A DNA stretch of 64,000 nucleotides, taken from NCBI RefSeq assembly GCF_002272925.1, contig NZ_MLAR01000007.1:27524-91523 (forward strand). Reading direction: 5' to 3'. The DNA is from Helicobacter sp. 13S00401-1 (GTDB lineage Bacteria > Campylobacterota > Campylobacteria > Campylobacterales > Helicobacteraceae). Under the pieces are notes generated by a model. That model worked only from the letters and a program-made list of their open reading frames with translations, was not told the DNA's origin and did no database searches. A program made the translations under genes and the position numbers. Shown here one piece after another: positions 26,936 to 37,249 of this stretch. How positions within the stretch are numbered: position 1 is the first letter of the stretch; the number at the start of each line of letters is the position of its first letter.

Positions 26936-27925
26936 TTATTGGTTGTTTATTTGGGTTACAAAGTTTATGATTATCTCTACTCGACCATTTATTGGTTTTG
27001 GGAATTGTACACTTTGCAAGCTTTGCAAAAAGTTAATGGTTTTAGTATTAAACTCATCACTATTTGATTTAGATTCTAAATACATATATCTAAAGTGACC
27101 TTCACTATCTATAGACACCCTGGCACTAAGCTTTGCTTGCTCATAAAAGTTAGAGTTCCATTTTGAATAGATAATATTTTGTACTTCTGCATACCACTTA
27201 TCATAGATTCCCTTTTGGTCTGGTGCTATGCTTGCACTTTTGTCTACTTTTAGCTTTAAAGATAAACTATCTTTTACTTTTTGACTTAAATTTGAACTAG
27301 TTGCAGATACATTTTTTATAGTTTCTTGTAAGGCAAGATTGTGCTGCTGAAGCATTTCAAGTTCTTTTTGTTGTTGTCTTCTTCTGGTTTCAAGTTCTTC
27401 TTCTGCTTTTAGACGCTGCAGTGCTTGCTGTTTTTTAAGCTCTTCTTGCTTTTTTATGTTGTCTTGCTTAAGTTTTTTTTGTAAATCTAAGTTTGGAATA
27501 TTTGCAAACATATCACTTAGGTTTATAGAAGGTTTTGGTGGAGTTGGCAAAGCTATATTTTTATCTTCAGGAGCAGCATGTGTTTTAGGTAGCGCACTTT
27601 GTGGCATCAGAGAGCTGACATCTATGCTTTTTTGTTTTAACTCTGCAACTGGCATATTGCTAAAAACATCAACTTCTGACTTATCAGAGTAGTGTTTTAG
27701 CTTTTGTGCTTTATAAAAGTTAAGGCTTGCTATAACTAAAAGAAATACTATTAGTATATAAATTATGATGGAGCTTATAGCACTTATTAAGCATAATTTT
27801 GGATTTGTGATATTTTTTCTATCAAAAAGTGTGTTTTTGATAGAAGAGGTACTAGAAGGATGTGGTGATAATAAGCTTAGATCTATATCTTTATCCATTT
27901 TACTTTGCCTTAAATCCTCTGCCAT
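26936..27925 (-). CDS. TolA/TonB-like energy-transducing protein
   Basis: A 329-residue inner-membrane protein with one transmembrane helix (about 47-70, LISAISSIIIYILIVFLLVI). A long periplasmic helix rich in Lys/Glu/Gln/Arg follows (about 150-200, RLKAEEELETRRRQQQKEL). The C-terminal TolA III/TonB-like domain is at about 235-329 (YDKWYAEVQNIIYSKWNS, LSARVSIDSEGHF, FPKPINGRVEIIINFV). Position between exbD/tolR and tolB makes TolA the best reading: it carries proton-motive-force energy to TolB-Pal. Its start overlaps the stop of the exbD gene by 1 bp. Confidence 0.85.
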   Translation of the reverse strand: MAEDLRQSKMDKDIDLSLLSPHPSSTSSIKNTLFDRKNITNPKLCLISAISSIIIYILIVFLLVIASLNFYKAQKLKHYSDKSEVDVFSNMPVAELKQKSIDVSSLMPQSALPKTHAAPEDKNIALPTPPKPSINLSDMFANIPNLDLQKKLKQDNIKKQEELKKQQALQRLKAEEELETRRRQQQKELEMLQQHNLALQETIKNVSATSSNLSQKVKDSLSLKLKVDKSASIAPDQKGIYDKWYAEVQNIIYSKWNSNFYEQAKLSARVSIDSEGHFRYMYLESKSNSDEFNTKTINFLQSLQSVQFPKPINGRVEIIINFVTQINNQ

Positions 27926-28326
27926 TAGTCACTTGTGACTAAGGCTACCTTGCTAAAGCCAGTATCTTTTAAAACTTTTAGTAAAAAGACTACATCACCA
28001 TAGGCTATAGACTTATCTGCTCTTATATAAACTTGCTTAGTTTTGTCATAGTTTTGCGACTTTAATGCTAGATTATCTGGAAAAGATAAGAAGTTATAAG
28101 TATCTTTTCCTATGTATATTTTTTTATTTTTATCCATTCTAACAACTAGCATATCAGTATCATTTGCTTTTTGCGTTTTAGAGCCATGGGGTAGATTTAT
28201 GCTTTCTTTATAAACTATACTAGGAGTTGTAACCATTAATATAGCTAGTAAAACTAGCATGATATCAACTAGAGGTGTGATGTTTAACTCTGGCTTTTCA
28301 TCCCATTCAAATAAATCATCTTGCAT
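27925..28326 (-). CDS. TolR/ExbD family biopolymer transport protein
   Basis: A 133-residue inner-membrane protein with one N-terminal transmembrane helix (about 17-37). The helix carries the essential Asp (D21, in NITPLVDIMLVLLAIL) of the proton channel formed with TolQ. The periplasmic domain follows (LVVRMDKNKKIYIG, VYIRADKSIAYGDVVFLLKVLKD). It lies 10 bp after the tolQ-like gene and overlaps the tolA-like start. Confidence 0.92.
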   Translation of the reverse strand: MQDDLFEWDEKPELNITPLVDIMLVLLAILMVTTPSIVYKESINLPHGSKTQKANDTDMLVVRMDKNKKIYIGKDTYNFLSFPDNLALKSQNYDKTKQVYIRADKSIAYGDVVFLLKVLKDTGFSKVALVTSD

Positions 28327-28336
28327 AATGTACTAA

Positions 28337-28903
28337 CTATCTCTTATTGATGTTTAAAGATATATCAGCTTGTGCTTGAAGCAAAACAGAAAGTTCCAAA
28401 AGTTTACGTTTTAAGATTAGATAAAAAGAGTAAGCAGGTATGGCAGCTAGGATTCCACAAGCAGTAGCAACTAACGCTTTTGATATAACTGGTGCTATGA
28501 CATCAAAGGTTGCATTACCACTAACACCTAGCTTTGAAAAAGCATCAAGTATCTCAACTACAGTTCCAAAAAGACCTATAAAAGGTGCTGTAGAGCTTAC
28601 TACACTTAAGAAAGTAAATCCAGCACTAGAAGACTTTAGAATCTGATTTTTCCACACACTTAACATCTCTTTAGAAAGTATGGTGTCATTTTTAAGATTA
28701 TTAAAAACAGCACTTTTTGGCGAAAATATAGTGCCAGTTAGTAACATTTCTAGAGAAATATTTTCTCTTTCTTTAATGTTTCTTAGTAGAAACCATTTAT
28801 ATATAAAAAGCCAAAACGTGGCTATGAAGTAGATAGAAAGCCAGACTATTACCAAAATAGTTATTATGCTACTAGTAGCAAAAAAGTTTACAATTGATTC
28901 CAT
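28337..28903 (-). CDS. TolQ/ExbB family proton-channel protein
   Basis: A 188-residue inner-membrane protein with three predicted transmembrane helices (about 10-35, 90-125 and 135-165). The conserved core is AGFTFLSVVSSTAPFIGLFGTVVEILDAF followed by ISKALVATACGILAAIPAYSFYLI. With TolR it forms the motor that energises the Tol-Pal trans-envelope complex. The ATG directly follows the atpC stop without a gap, so the Tol genes continue the ATP synthase operon, as in H. pylori. Confidence 0.92.
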   Translation of the reverse strand: MESIVNFFATSSIITILVIVWLSIYFIATFWLFIYKWFLLRNIKERENISLEMLLTGTIFSPKSAVFNNLKNDTILSKEMLSVWKNQILKSSSAGFTFLSVVSSTAPFIGLFGTVVEILDAFSKLGVSGNATFDVIAPVISKALVATACGILAAIPAYSFYLILKRKLLELSVLLQAQADISLNINKR

Positions 28904-29287
28904 TTATTTAGAAGCCATCTCAAGTTTGTGCATAGCGTTTGCTATTAATAATTTATCACTAGTTGCAGATTCTAACAAAGCTTTCGCATCATTTAAAAAC
29001 TCAGATATTTTTGAGTTTTCTTTACTTTTTAAGCACACAGCACTATCAATTAATGCATTCACATGGTTATCTGCTATCTCCACATATCCCCAGTTAATAG
29101 CAACTAGTTCAGTGCTACCATCAAGGTGTTCTATTTCTACTATGCCAGTAGTTAGTAAGGCTAGTAGGGCAGAGTGCCCTTTTAGTACACCAAACTCTCC
29201 TTCTTTGCCAGGCATATACACATGCTTAACAGGTCCGTTAAACATCTCACCATATGGGGTAACCAGCACTAATGTCAAATCATCCAT
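28904..29287 (-). CDS. atpC: ATP synthase F1 subunit epsilon
   Basis: A 127-residue central stalk subunit that couples rotation to catalysis and can inhibit ATP hydrolysis. The N-terminal beta-sandwich shows LTLVLVTPYGEMFNGPVKHVYMPGKEGEFGVLKGH. The C-terminal helical hairpin is about 90-127. It lies 14 bp after atpD and abuts the tolQ-like gene. Confidence 0.96.
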   Translation of the reverse strand: MDDLTLVLVTPYGEMFNGPVKHVYMPGKEGEFGVLKGHSALLALLTTGIVEIEHLDGSTELVAINWGYVEIADNHVNALIDSAVCLKSKENSKISEFLNDAKALLESATSDKLLIANAMHKLEMASK

Positions 29288-29301
29288 TGCTTAACCTTTC
29301 T

Positions 29302-30723
<1,422 letters not shown>

Positions 30724-31629
30724 TTATTTCATTGCTTCCACGCCAGCATTTATTTCTACTAGCTCTGTTGTTATAGTTTCTTGTCTTGCTTTGTTATAAG
30801 AGACAGTTAAAGACTTTACTAAGTCAGTTGCATTATTAGTAGCAGCATCCATTGCCTGCATCCTAGCACTATGTTCTGCTGCCAAAGAATCTATTAATGC
30901 ATAGTACATGTTATATTCTATATACTTTGTTGCAAGTTGATCTAAAACTAAATTTTCTTCATCTTCTGGTTCGATGTTTAATACTTCATACTCAGCATTT
31001 TCTATCTTGACAGCATTAATATGAGCCGCAAATGGAAGTATCTTTGAAACTTTTAACTCTTGAGAGATAAGACTTTTAAAGCCATTATAAACTATAGTTA
31101 CTTCATCTGTTTTTTCTTCAAGGTACTCATTTATAATATCTGTTATAAACTCCCTTGCCTTATCATAGTTTGGAGCAGAGCTTAAGTCGCTTATACTTGT
31201 GACAAGCGGTATCTGATTAAAGTGAAAAAAAGATCCGCCTTTTTTACCTATGCAGTGAAGTCTAACTTTTACATTATGCTTTTCATATTCGTCTTTTAAT
31301 TTTAAGACTTCTTTGATAGTCATGCTATTAAAACCACCACATAGACCCTTATCTGCAGTTATGAAGATGATATCTGCTGAAGTTATATTAGACTTTCTAG
31401 TAGCGTCAAAAAACTTACTATCTATATGATCAAGACCACTATGTTTCATACGCCTCATCATATCCATGAAAACTTCATTTAACCTATCTGCAAAGACTTT
31501 AGATCTAAGGGCGAGATCTTGAGCTCTTCTTAGCTTTGAAGTTGAAACTAACTTCATAGCCCTTGTTGTTTTTTTAGTGTTGTTAACACTAGCAATCTTT
31601 TTTCTTATGTCTTTTAATCCATCTGCCAT
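30724..31629 (-). CDS. atpG: ATP synthase F1 subunit gamma
   Basis: The 301-residue rotating shaft of F1. The N-terminal helix (DIRKKIASVNNTKKTTRAMKLVS) and the C-terminal helix (ARMQAMDAATNNATDLVKSL, ARQETITTELVEI) form the coiled coil inside the alpha3beta3 ring. The central Rossmann-like domain includes FITADKGLCGGFNS. It lies 12 bp after atpA. Confidence 0.97.
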   Translation of the reverse strand: MADGLKDIRKKIASVNNTKKTTRAMKLVSTSKLRRAQDLALRSKVFADRLNEVFMDMMRRMKHSGLDHIDSKFFDATRKSNITSADIIFITADKGLCGGFNSMTIKEVLKLKDEYEKHNVKVRLHCIGKKGGSFFHFNQIPLVTSISDLSSAPNYDKAREFITDIINEYLEEKTDEVTIVYNGFKSLISQELKVSKILPFAAHINAVKIENAEYEVLNIEPEDEENLVLDQLATKYIEYNMYYALIDSLAAEHSARMQAMDAATNNATDLVKSLTVSYNKARQETITTELVEINAGVEAMK

Positions 31630-31641
31630 AGCTATGCCTTA

Positions 31642-33153
31642 TTAAAAGTTGCTGTTAAATTCTTGTAGTGCGGCATCCAGCTGAGTTTCCACATCTTTAT
31701 CTAAAACTTTTTTCTCTCTTATGCTTTTTAGTATGTTTGGATAGCTAGCTTCTAGGAATGCATATAATTCACCTTCATAAGTAACTATCTTTTGAGTAGG
31801 TATGGAATCTAAAAATCCTCTAGTACCTGCATAAATTATCACAACTTGGTTTTCTAAAGGCACTGGTGAATAAGGCCCTTGCTTTAAAACCTCCACCATC
31901 TTTTGACCTCTTTCAAGCTGCTTTCTACTTGCTTCATCTAAGTCAGAGGCAAACTGTGCAAAGGACTGAAGCTCTCTAAATTGTGCTAGATCAAGTCTTA
32001 AAGTACCAGCAACTTGTTTTATAGCCTTAGTCTGTGCAGCACCACCAACACGAGAAACTGATAACCCTACGTTAATGGCGGGTCTTATACCAGAGAAGAA
32101 AAGATCTGTTTCTAGGAATATCTGACCATCTGTAATAGATATAACGTTAGTTGGGATATAAGCAGAAACATCTCCTGCTTGGGTTTCTATAATAGGTAGG
32201 GCAGTTAGAGATCCACCACCTAATTCATCACTTAACTTAGCTGCTCTTTCTAGTAATCTAGAGTGTATGTAGAATACATCCCCTGGATAAGCTTCTCTAC
32301 CTGGAGGTCTTCTTAGGATAAGACTCATCTCTCTATAAGCTATGGCGTGTTTTGTGAGGTCATCATAGATTATCAAAGCGTGTCTTTTGTTATCTCTAAA
32401 ATACTCTCCTATAGTAGCACCAGTATAAGGGGCAAGATATTGCATGGCAGCAGAGCTAGAAGCTGGTGCATCAACTATTATCGTGTAGTCCATAGCACCG
32501 TGTTCTTCTAACTTTCTTGCTACTTGTGTTACTGTACTTTCTTTTTGACCTATAGCTACATAGATACAGATAACATCTTGACCTTTTTGGTTGATTATAG
32601 AATCTATTGCAACAGTAGTTTTACCTGTTTGTCTATCACCTATGATTAGCTCTCTTTGCCCTCTGCCTATTGGCACTAGTGCATCTATAGCTTTTATACC
32701 TGTTTGAAGTGGTTCGTTTACACTTTTTCTATCCATGATCCCTGGTGCTTTTTGCTCTATAAATCTATACTCAGCAGCTTCTATACTACCTTTACCATCT
32801 ATTGGCTCACCTATGGTGTTTATGACCCTTCCTATAACAGCATCACCAACTGGAATCTTCATAAGCTTATCTAGTCTTTTAACAGAGGTACCTTCTTTTA
32901 TGCCCTTACCATCACCTAAGATAACAACACCAACACTGCCTTCTTCAAGGTTTGATGCTAGTCCTTTTTCACCGGTATCAAACTCTACCATTTCATAAGA
33001 CATAACATCGTTTAATCCATATACCTTGGCAACGCCATCAGCATAACTTATAACTTTACCAGTCTGACTTATGTCGATTTGTAAGTCAAAGCTTTCTATC
33101 CTCTCTTTTATGATAGAGCTGATTTCTTCTGGCTTGAGTTTTGTTGTTACCAT
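31642..33153 (-). CDS. atpA: ATP synthase F1 subunit alpha
   Basis: The 503-residue non-catalytic nucleotide-binding subunit. Walker A is [11 protein letters not shown], and the arginine-finger region shows [13 protein letters not shown]. The signature [13 protein letters not shown] of the alpha/beta family is present. AAAGGA precedes the ATG. It lies 35 bp after atpH. Confidence 0.98.
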   Translation of the reverse strand: MVTTKLKPEEISSIIKERIESFDLQIDISQTGKVISYADGVAKVYGLNDVMSYEMVEFDTGEKGLASNLEEGSVGVVILGDGKGIKEGTSVKRLDKLMKIPVGDAVIGRVINTIGEPIDGKGSIEAAEYRFIEQKAPGIMDRKSVNEPLQTGIKAIDALVPIGRGQRELIIGDRQTGKTTVAIDSIINQKGQDVICIYVAIGQKESTVTQVARKLEEHGAMDYTIIVDAPASSSAAMQYLAPYTGATIGEYFRDNKRHALIIYDDLTKHAIAYREMSLILRRPPGREAYPGDVFYIHSRLLERAAKLSDELGGGSLTALPIIETQAGDVSAYIPTNVISITDGQIFLETDLFFSGIRPAINVGLSVSRVGGAAQTKAIKQVAGTLRLDLAQFRELQSFAQFASDLDEASRKQLERGQKMVEVLKQGPYSPVPLENQVVIIYAGTRGFLDSIPTQKIVTYEGELYAFLEASYPNILKSIREKKVLDKDVETQLDAALQEFNSNF

Positions 33154-33188
33154 AACTTTTCCTTTGAGTTTAATTTATCTAATTTGGG

Positions 33189-33722
33189 TTAAATTGCTTT
33201 TAAAATGTAGTTTTGCAGTTCTTGAACAAAACGCTCTTTTGAAAAGGCTATCTCCACACCTAAATCAACCACGCTTAGTCTTATGCTTTCTACTGGCTCT
33301 ACTGACTGAGATAGATTAAGGGTTATATTAAGCCTTTTTTCTACATTTGACTTAAGGCTTTCTAGTACGCTTCCACTTACTTCTTTGTTTACATGTAAAA
33401 CTCCATCATAGAGTTTATTTTTAGAATCTATAAAGTGTTTTAGCTCTACTACTAAAAATGGTATAAGCTCTAGGCGGTTGTTAGTTGTCAAAAGTACTAG
33501 TAGATTTTCTAACTTATCATTTCTAGAGCTTGCAAGAGAAAGCACTAGCTTTATCTTCTCTTCTTTTAAGACGGCATGTGAATGTATGATAGTACAGAAC
33601 TTTTCAAGCTCAAAAGCACCAGCAACTTCTTTAAGTTTAAGGTACATATCTCTTAACTCTTCCTCACTGCAGCTAGCAACTATGGCTTTTGCATACTTTC
33701 TTGCGACTACATTTAACTGCAT
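33189..33722 (-). CDS. atpH: ATP synthase F1 subunit delta
   Basis: A 177-residue OSCP/delta subunit that joins the peripheral stalk to the top of F1. The N-terminal helical domain begins VVARKYAKAIVASC. The conserved C-terminal region reads VVDLGVEIAFSKERFVQELQNYI. It shares one base with the end of atpF, so the two are coupled. Confidence 0.94.
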   Translation of the reverse strand: MQLNVVARKYAKAIVASCSEEELRDMYLKLKEVAGAFELEKFCTIIHSHAVLKEEKIKLVLSLASSRNDKLENLLVLLTTNNRLELIPFLVVELKHFIDSKNKLYDGVLHVNKEVSGSVLESLKSNVEKRLNITLNLSQSVEPVESIRLSVVDLGVEIAFSKERFVQELQNYILKAI

Positions 33723-34243
33723 TAAGCAACCTTCCTATCTAAGATGTTGAGATAATCAGCTATATCTAAATCCATCTCTTTACTACTAAAGGCTTCTTGT
33801 AATATCTCTGTGATAATTGCTTTTTCAAAAGCTTTATATTCAAAGTCTTCAGCTTCTTCATTAGCCTTTGCAAGATGGGCTATTTGCTCTCTAGCCTTAG
33901 CATTTATATGCTCTGCCATCACTTGGACTTCTTTTCTTGTAGTAGCAACTATATCTTCAGCATGAACTTTTGCTTCTTGAAGTTTTATTTGAGCTTTTTT
34001 AAGCTTTTCTTTAGAGATTTCACTTTGTTTTTGTGCATCATCTAACTGCTTTAATATGCCTTCTGATCTCTCTTTTAGTACTACTTTAAATTTATCTGCT
34101 ACCAAAAACCATAACAAGATGATAAATAATATAAAGTTCATAAGCCTAGGAGTTATATCAGTGTGTGAGACTACCATAGGATGATCAGCAGCAAATATAA
34201 AAGCGGAACTAAAAAATGCAAAGATTACAGTGAGTTTAAGCAT
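33722..34243 (-). CDS. atpF: ATP synthase Fo subunit b
   Basis: A 173-residue peripheral stalk subunit. Uncommonly, it begins with a signal-peptide-like segment (LTVIFAFFSSAFIFAADHP, 3-21) before the usual transmembrane helix (about 35-50, LMNFILFIILLWFLVADKF). A long charged helix follows (about 52-150). The extra N-terminal hydrophobic stretch is also known in other epsilonproteobacterial b subunits. It lies 12 bp after the b' gene. Confidence 0.93.
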   Translation of the reverse strand: MLKLTVIFAFFSSAFIFAADHPMVVSHTDITPRLMNFILFIILLWFLVADKFKVVLKERSEGILKQLDDAQKQSEISKEKLKKAQIKLQEAKVHAEDIVATTRKEVQVMAEHINAKAREQIAHLAKANEEAEDFEYKAFEKAIITEILQEAFSSKEMDLDIADYLNILDRKVA

Positions 34244-34255
34244 TAAGTCCTCCCC

Positions 34256-34681
34256 CTATACGTTTCTAATTTTTTTACTTAACATAGAATCTAAGTCTAG
34301 TAAGTGTTCTTTTATCTTAGCTTTTAGTAAAGGCTTTTGCTCGCGTAAGTTAGCTTTAAAAGCATCTAATTTTGCCTTATTTTCTTGTAAAGCTTTTTCT
34401 ATAGAGTCATTAGCAGCGTCTTTTGCTTTTTTAGTTTCTGATTCTATAAGCATGTGGGCTTCATGCTTAGCTTTTTGAAGTATATCTTGTGTTTCTCTCT
34501 CAAGTGCAGTGATCTCATCTTGATTACTATGAGCGTCTATTAAATCTTGTCTTATGTGTTCATCTCTTTTGTCCATGAAGCCTATCATAGGCTTGAAAAC
34601 AAACTTGTTCATTAGATACATAGTTATTAAAAATACTACGAAGACAAGTATCATGACGTATATATTAGGTTCTATCTGCAT
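34256..34681 (-). CDS. atpF': ATP synthase Fo subunit b'
   Basis: A 141-residue second b-type subunit, so the peripheral stalk is a b/b' heterodimer. A transmembrane helix lies at about 6-24 (NIYVMILVFVVFLITMYLM), then a long charged coiled coil (RDEHIRQDLIDAHSNQDEI, ETKKAKDAANDSIEKALQE). The ATG at 34681 is chosen over a GTG two codons earlier because AAGGG lies 5 nt upstream of the ATG but touches the GTG. It is the first ATP synthase gene of the operon, 56 bp after parB. Confidence 0.92.
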   Translation of the reverse strand: MQIEPNIYVMILVFVVFLITMYLMNKFVFKPMIGFMDKRDEHIRQDLIDAHSNQDEITALERETQDILQKAKHEAHMLIESETKKAKDAANDSIEKALQENKAKLDAFKANLREQKPLLKAKIKEHLLDLDSMLSKKIRNV

Positions 34682-34737
34682 TGGCACCCTTATGTTTTTA
34701 GATGTGTTAAGATGACTGGGCTACATTCTAGCAAATT

Positions 34738-35685
34738 TTACTTAATATTAGCCTGAATGATGTCTAACAACCTTGATATATCTTCATCGCTTAAAAGCTT
34801 GATATTTATAGAATCTTTTTTCAAGCCGGCCTTAAAGCCTAGAGATTTTAAGGTGCTTAGTAGATTTTGTAAATTAGGGTTATGATTGAAGGATACTTTT
34901 CCATTTAAGTTTTTTTCTTTAAAAAGTTTATCTTTACTTAACTTCTTTCCCTCTTCATCCTTAAAATTTTCTTCATCTTCATTGTGATTAGTTTGTATCC
35001 AAAACTCTCCACTTTTTAGTTCTCTTGCTAGGTTTTCTGTTTCTTTTACGCTTAAGTTCTCATCAACTATCTTTTTTACTATAAAGTTTTCATCATCTTC
35101 GCTTAGACCAACTATAACTTTTGCGTGGGCTTGAGTTAGCTTTCCTTGTAGTATGTAATCTTGTGTAGCCTTACTTAAGTCTAAGATTCTAAGAGTATTT
35201 GTTATTTGCGTGCGTGACTTTTTTATCTTTTGTGCAAGTTTTTCATGAGTGAAGCCATATTCATCTATTAAAGATTTATAGCTAGTTGCTAGCTCTAGTG
35301 GGTTAAGATTCTCTCTTTGTATATTTTCTATTAGGGCTAGTTCCCTTAAAGACTCTTCTTTTACATCCTCTAAAACTATAGCTTTAATACTTTCTAGGCC
35401 TAAAAGTTTAGAAGCCCTAAGACGTCTTTCCCCAGCTATTAACACATAGCCTTTTTCATCTTTATAAACTAAGACTGGTTGGAGTAAACCATGCTCTTTT
35501 ATAGAAGAAGCAAGTTCATGTAATCTATCATCATTAAAACTAACTCGTGGCTGTTTTGGATTAGGCCTTATTAGATTTATATCTAAATCAAAGGGCTTTA
35601 AGCTTTCAGTTACTTCTTTATAAAACTCCTCTGCATCTCCTAAGATATCGCCTAGTCCGCGCCCCAAAGCTATCTTTTTTGCCAT
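34738..35685 (-). CDS. parB: Chromosome-partitioning protein ParB
   Basis: A 315-residue parS-binding CTPase. The N-terminal Ala/Lys/Gly motif (GRGLGDILGD) contacts ParA. The ParB/Srx domain has LIRPNPKQPRVSFND and the CTP-binding box GERRLRASKLLGL. A helix-turn-helix (EKLAQKIKKSRTQITNTLRIL) and a C-terminal dimerisation domain follow, separated by an acidic/Lys-rich linker (about 230-265). The ATG at 35685 overlaps the parA stop (TGATG); a GTG one codon upstream is possible. No parS 16-mer was recognised by eye. Confidence 0.94.
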   Translation of the reverse strand: MAKKIALGRGLGDILGDAEEFYKEVTESLKPFDLDINLIRPNPKQPRVSFNDDRLHELASSIKEHGLLQPVLVYKDEKGYVLIAGERRLRASKLLGLESIKAIVLEDVKEESLRELALIENIQRENLNPLELATSYKSLIDEYGFTHEKLAQKIKKSRTQITNTLRILDLSKATQDYILQGKLTQAHAKVIVGLSEDDENFIVKKIVDENLSVKETENLARELKSGEFWIQTNHNEDEENFKDEEGKKLSKDKLFKEKNLNGKVSFNHNPNLQNLLSTLKSLGFKAGLKKDSINIKLLSDEDISRLLDIIQANIK

Positions 35686-36500
35686 CACGCTTGTACGGCC
35701 TTAGTTGACTTGTTATATAAGCTTAATATCGCGTGTGCAAGGTTTGTATAAGCTACATTACCTGCTGACTTACTATCATACATAGATATAGGCTTTCCAA
35801 AGCTTGGGGCTTCAGCTAGTTTTATATTTCTAGGGATAGATATCTTTGCTCCTTTAGCATCTATGAAAAATTTTCCTGAGAAGTGATTACACAAGTCTTC
35901 ATATATGCTTTTTGATAAGTTGTTAGTGCTTGAGAACATAGTTGGTAAAAAGCCCATTATCCTAAGATGAGGATTTACGTTGCTATTTTTTAAAAGCTTT
36001 ACTGTGTTAAGCAACTGTGATAATCCTTCTAATGCAAAGTACTCACACTGCACTGGCACTATTACAGAATCTGCGCTACTTAGGGCATTTATAGTTAGAG
36101 GTCCAAGGGCTGGAGGAGAGTCAATGATGATAAAATCAAAATTCTTTCTAATCTCTTGTATGCACCCTTTTAGTATGTACTCTCTTTGGTTTTTCTTTTT
36201 TCCATAAAAGTCTTGTTCTATAGTTACTAAGTGTAGGCTTGAAGGAGCTAACTTTAAGTTTGGTATATCTGTGTCAAGTAAGATTTTTTCTAAACTAGTA
36301 TTACCAAGTAGCACGTGTAATATATTGTGTTCTATGTTGTTTACTTTAAACCCTAGGCTAGTTGTTGCATTAGTTTGAGGATCAAAGTCTATAAGCAAAA
36401 CCTTTTTGTTGGCATTAGCCAAACTTGCTGCTAGATTAACTGCTGTAGTTGTTTTCCCTACTCCACCTTTTTGGTTTGCTACTGCTATAACTTCTGCCAT
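35685..36500 (-). CDS. parA: Chromosome-partitioning ATPase ParA (Soj)
   Basis: A 271-residue deviant Walker A ATPase: NQKGGVGKTTTAVNLAASLA (signature Lys residues at 11 and 16), Walker A' DFDPQTNATTSLG and Walker B IIDSPPALGPLTINAL. It drives origin segregation with ParB. It lies 3 bp after birA and overlaps parB. From memory, the order birA-parA-parB-atp matches H. pylori HP1140 to HP1137. Confidence 0.95.
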   Translation of the reverse strand: MAEVIAVANQKGGVGKTTTAVNLAASLANANKKVLLIDFDPQTNATTSLGFKVNNIEHNILHVLLGNTSLEKILLDTDIPNLKLAPSSLHLVTIEQDFYGKKKNQREYILKGCIQEIRKNFDFIIIDSPPALGPLTINALSSADSVIVPVQCEYFALEGLSQLLNTVKLLKNSNVNPHLRIMGFLPTMFSSTNNLSKSIYEDLCNHFSGKFFIDAKGAKISIPRNIKLAEAPSFGKPISMYDSKSAGNVAYTNLAHAILSLYNKSTKAVQA

Positions 36501-36503
36501 AAT

Positions 36504-37232
36504 CTACCTCATGCTGTAATAAATGTCTTGTCCGATTTTGATAGAGCCATCGTCTAAAAGTATGCTATCTTTTAAGGATAACACTTCATTTTTAGAGTGA
36601 GCATTGAAGGCTCTATTTCTTGAAAATTCTAGCTTATACTTGCTGAAAATATCCTTCCATGAGTTCTTTTCTTCTAAGAAAACTAGCTTGTTGCTTTTAG
36701 ATTCTATATCAAAGCTAGTGGGGGCATCTTTAGATAAAAGAGTTTCAATCAAGCTAGTATCTTTAAGTCCAACTTCTTTTAAAAGCCCTATAACTAAGTT
36801 TATAGAATCTTTTTTTGAAAGCCCTAGCCCTTCAAAGCTTGCATCTTTTATATTAAGCCCTAGCCCTATGACTAAAAACTCTGAGGTCTTTTGGCTTATA
36901 AGGCCACCAACTTTTTTGTCTCCTAGATAGAAGTCATTAGGCCACTTTAGCCATACGTCTTTATTAAACCTTAAAACTGCCCTAAGTAGCAAGCGCCCCA
37001 TATATATAGAAAAAGATGAAGTTGGTATGCTAGGGTCAAGATGTTTTAGTTTTGTACAAAAGCTAAAGTAGATTCCATTTTGTACATTTTGCCAAGCATT
37101 ACCTCTAGAGCCTATGCCATTAGTTTGATTAAAGCTTAGATAAAAGGCTCTTTTTTTTATAGTGCCAGTTTTGATGTCTTCTAGTAGTTTTACTTGCGTT
37201 GAAGGAATGCTTGAAAAGTATCTAATGCGCAT
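36504..37232 (-). CDS. birA: Biotin-protein ligase BirA (class I, no DNA-binding domain)
   Basis: A 242-residue ligase that attaches biotin to the carrier protein of acetyl-CoA carboxylase. The biotin/ATP-binding region is seen as FNQTNGIGSRGNAW (equivalent to the GRGRRGR loop) and the core KWPNDFYLGDKKVGGLI. The N-terminal helix-turn-helix of bifunctional BirA is absent, so it should not repress transcription. It lies between the TPR/glycosyltransferase-like gene (17-bp gap) and parA. Confidence 0.92.
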   Translation of the reverse strand: MRIRYFSSIPSTQVKLLEDIKTGTIKKRAFYLSFNQTNGIGSRGNAWQNVQNGIYFSFCTKLKHLDPSIPTSSFSIYMGRLLLRAVLRFNKDVWLKWPNDFYLGDKKVGGLISQKTSEFLVIGLGLNIKDASFEGLGLSKKDSINLVIGLLKEVGLKDTSLIETLLSKDAPTSFDIESKSNKLVFLEEKNSWKDIFSKYKLEFSRNRAFNAHSKNEVLSLKDSILLDDGSIKIGQDIYYSMR

Positions 37233-37249
37233 AGTTTTTCCTCTAAGTT

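Noticed and set aside
34738..36500. parS sites near parAB
   Set aside because: No 16-bp sequence close to the TGTTNCACGTGAAACA consensus was found by eye.
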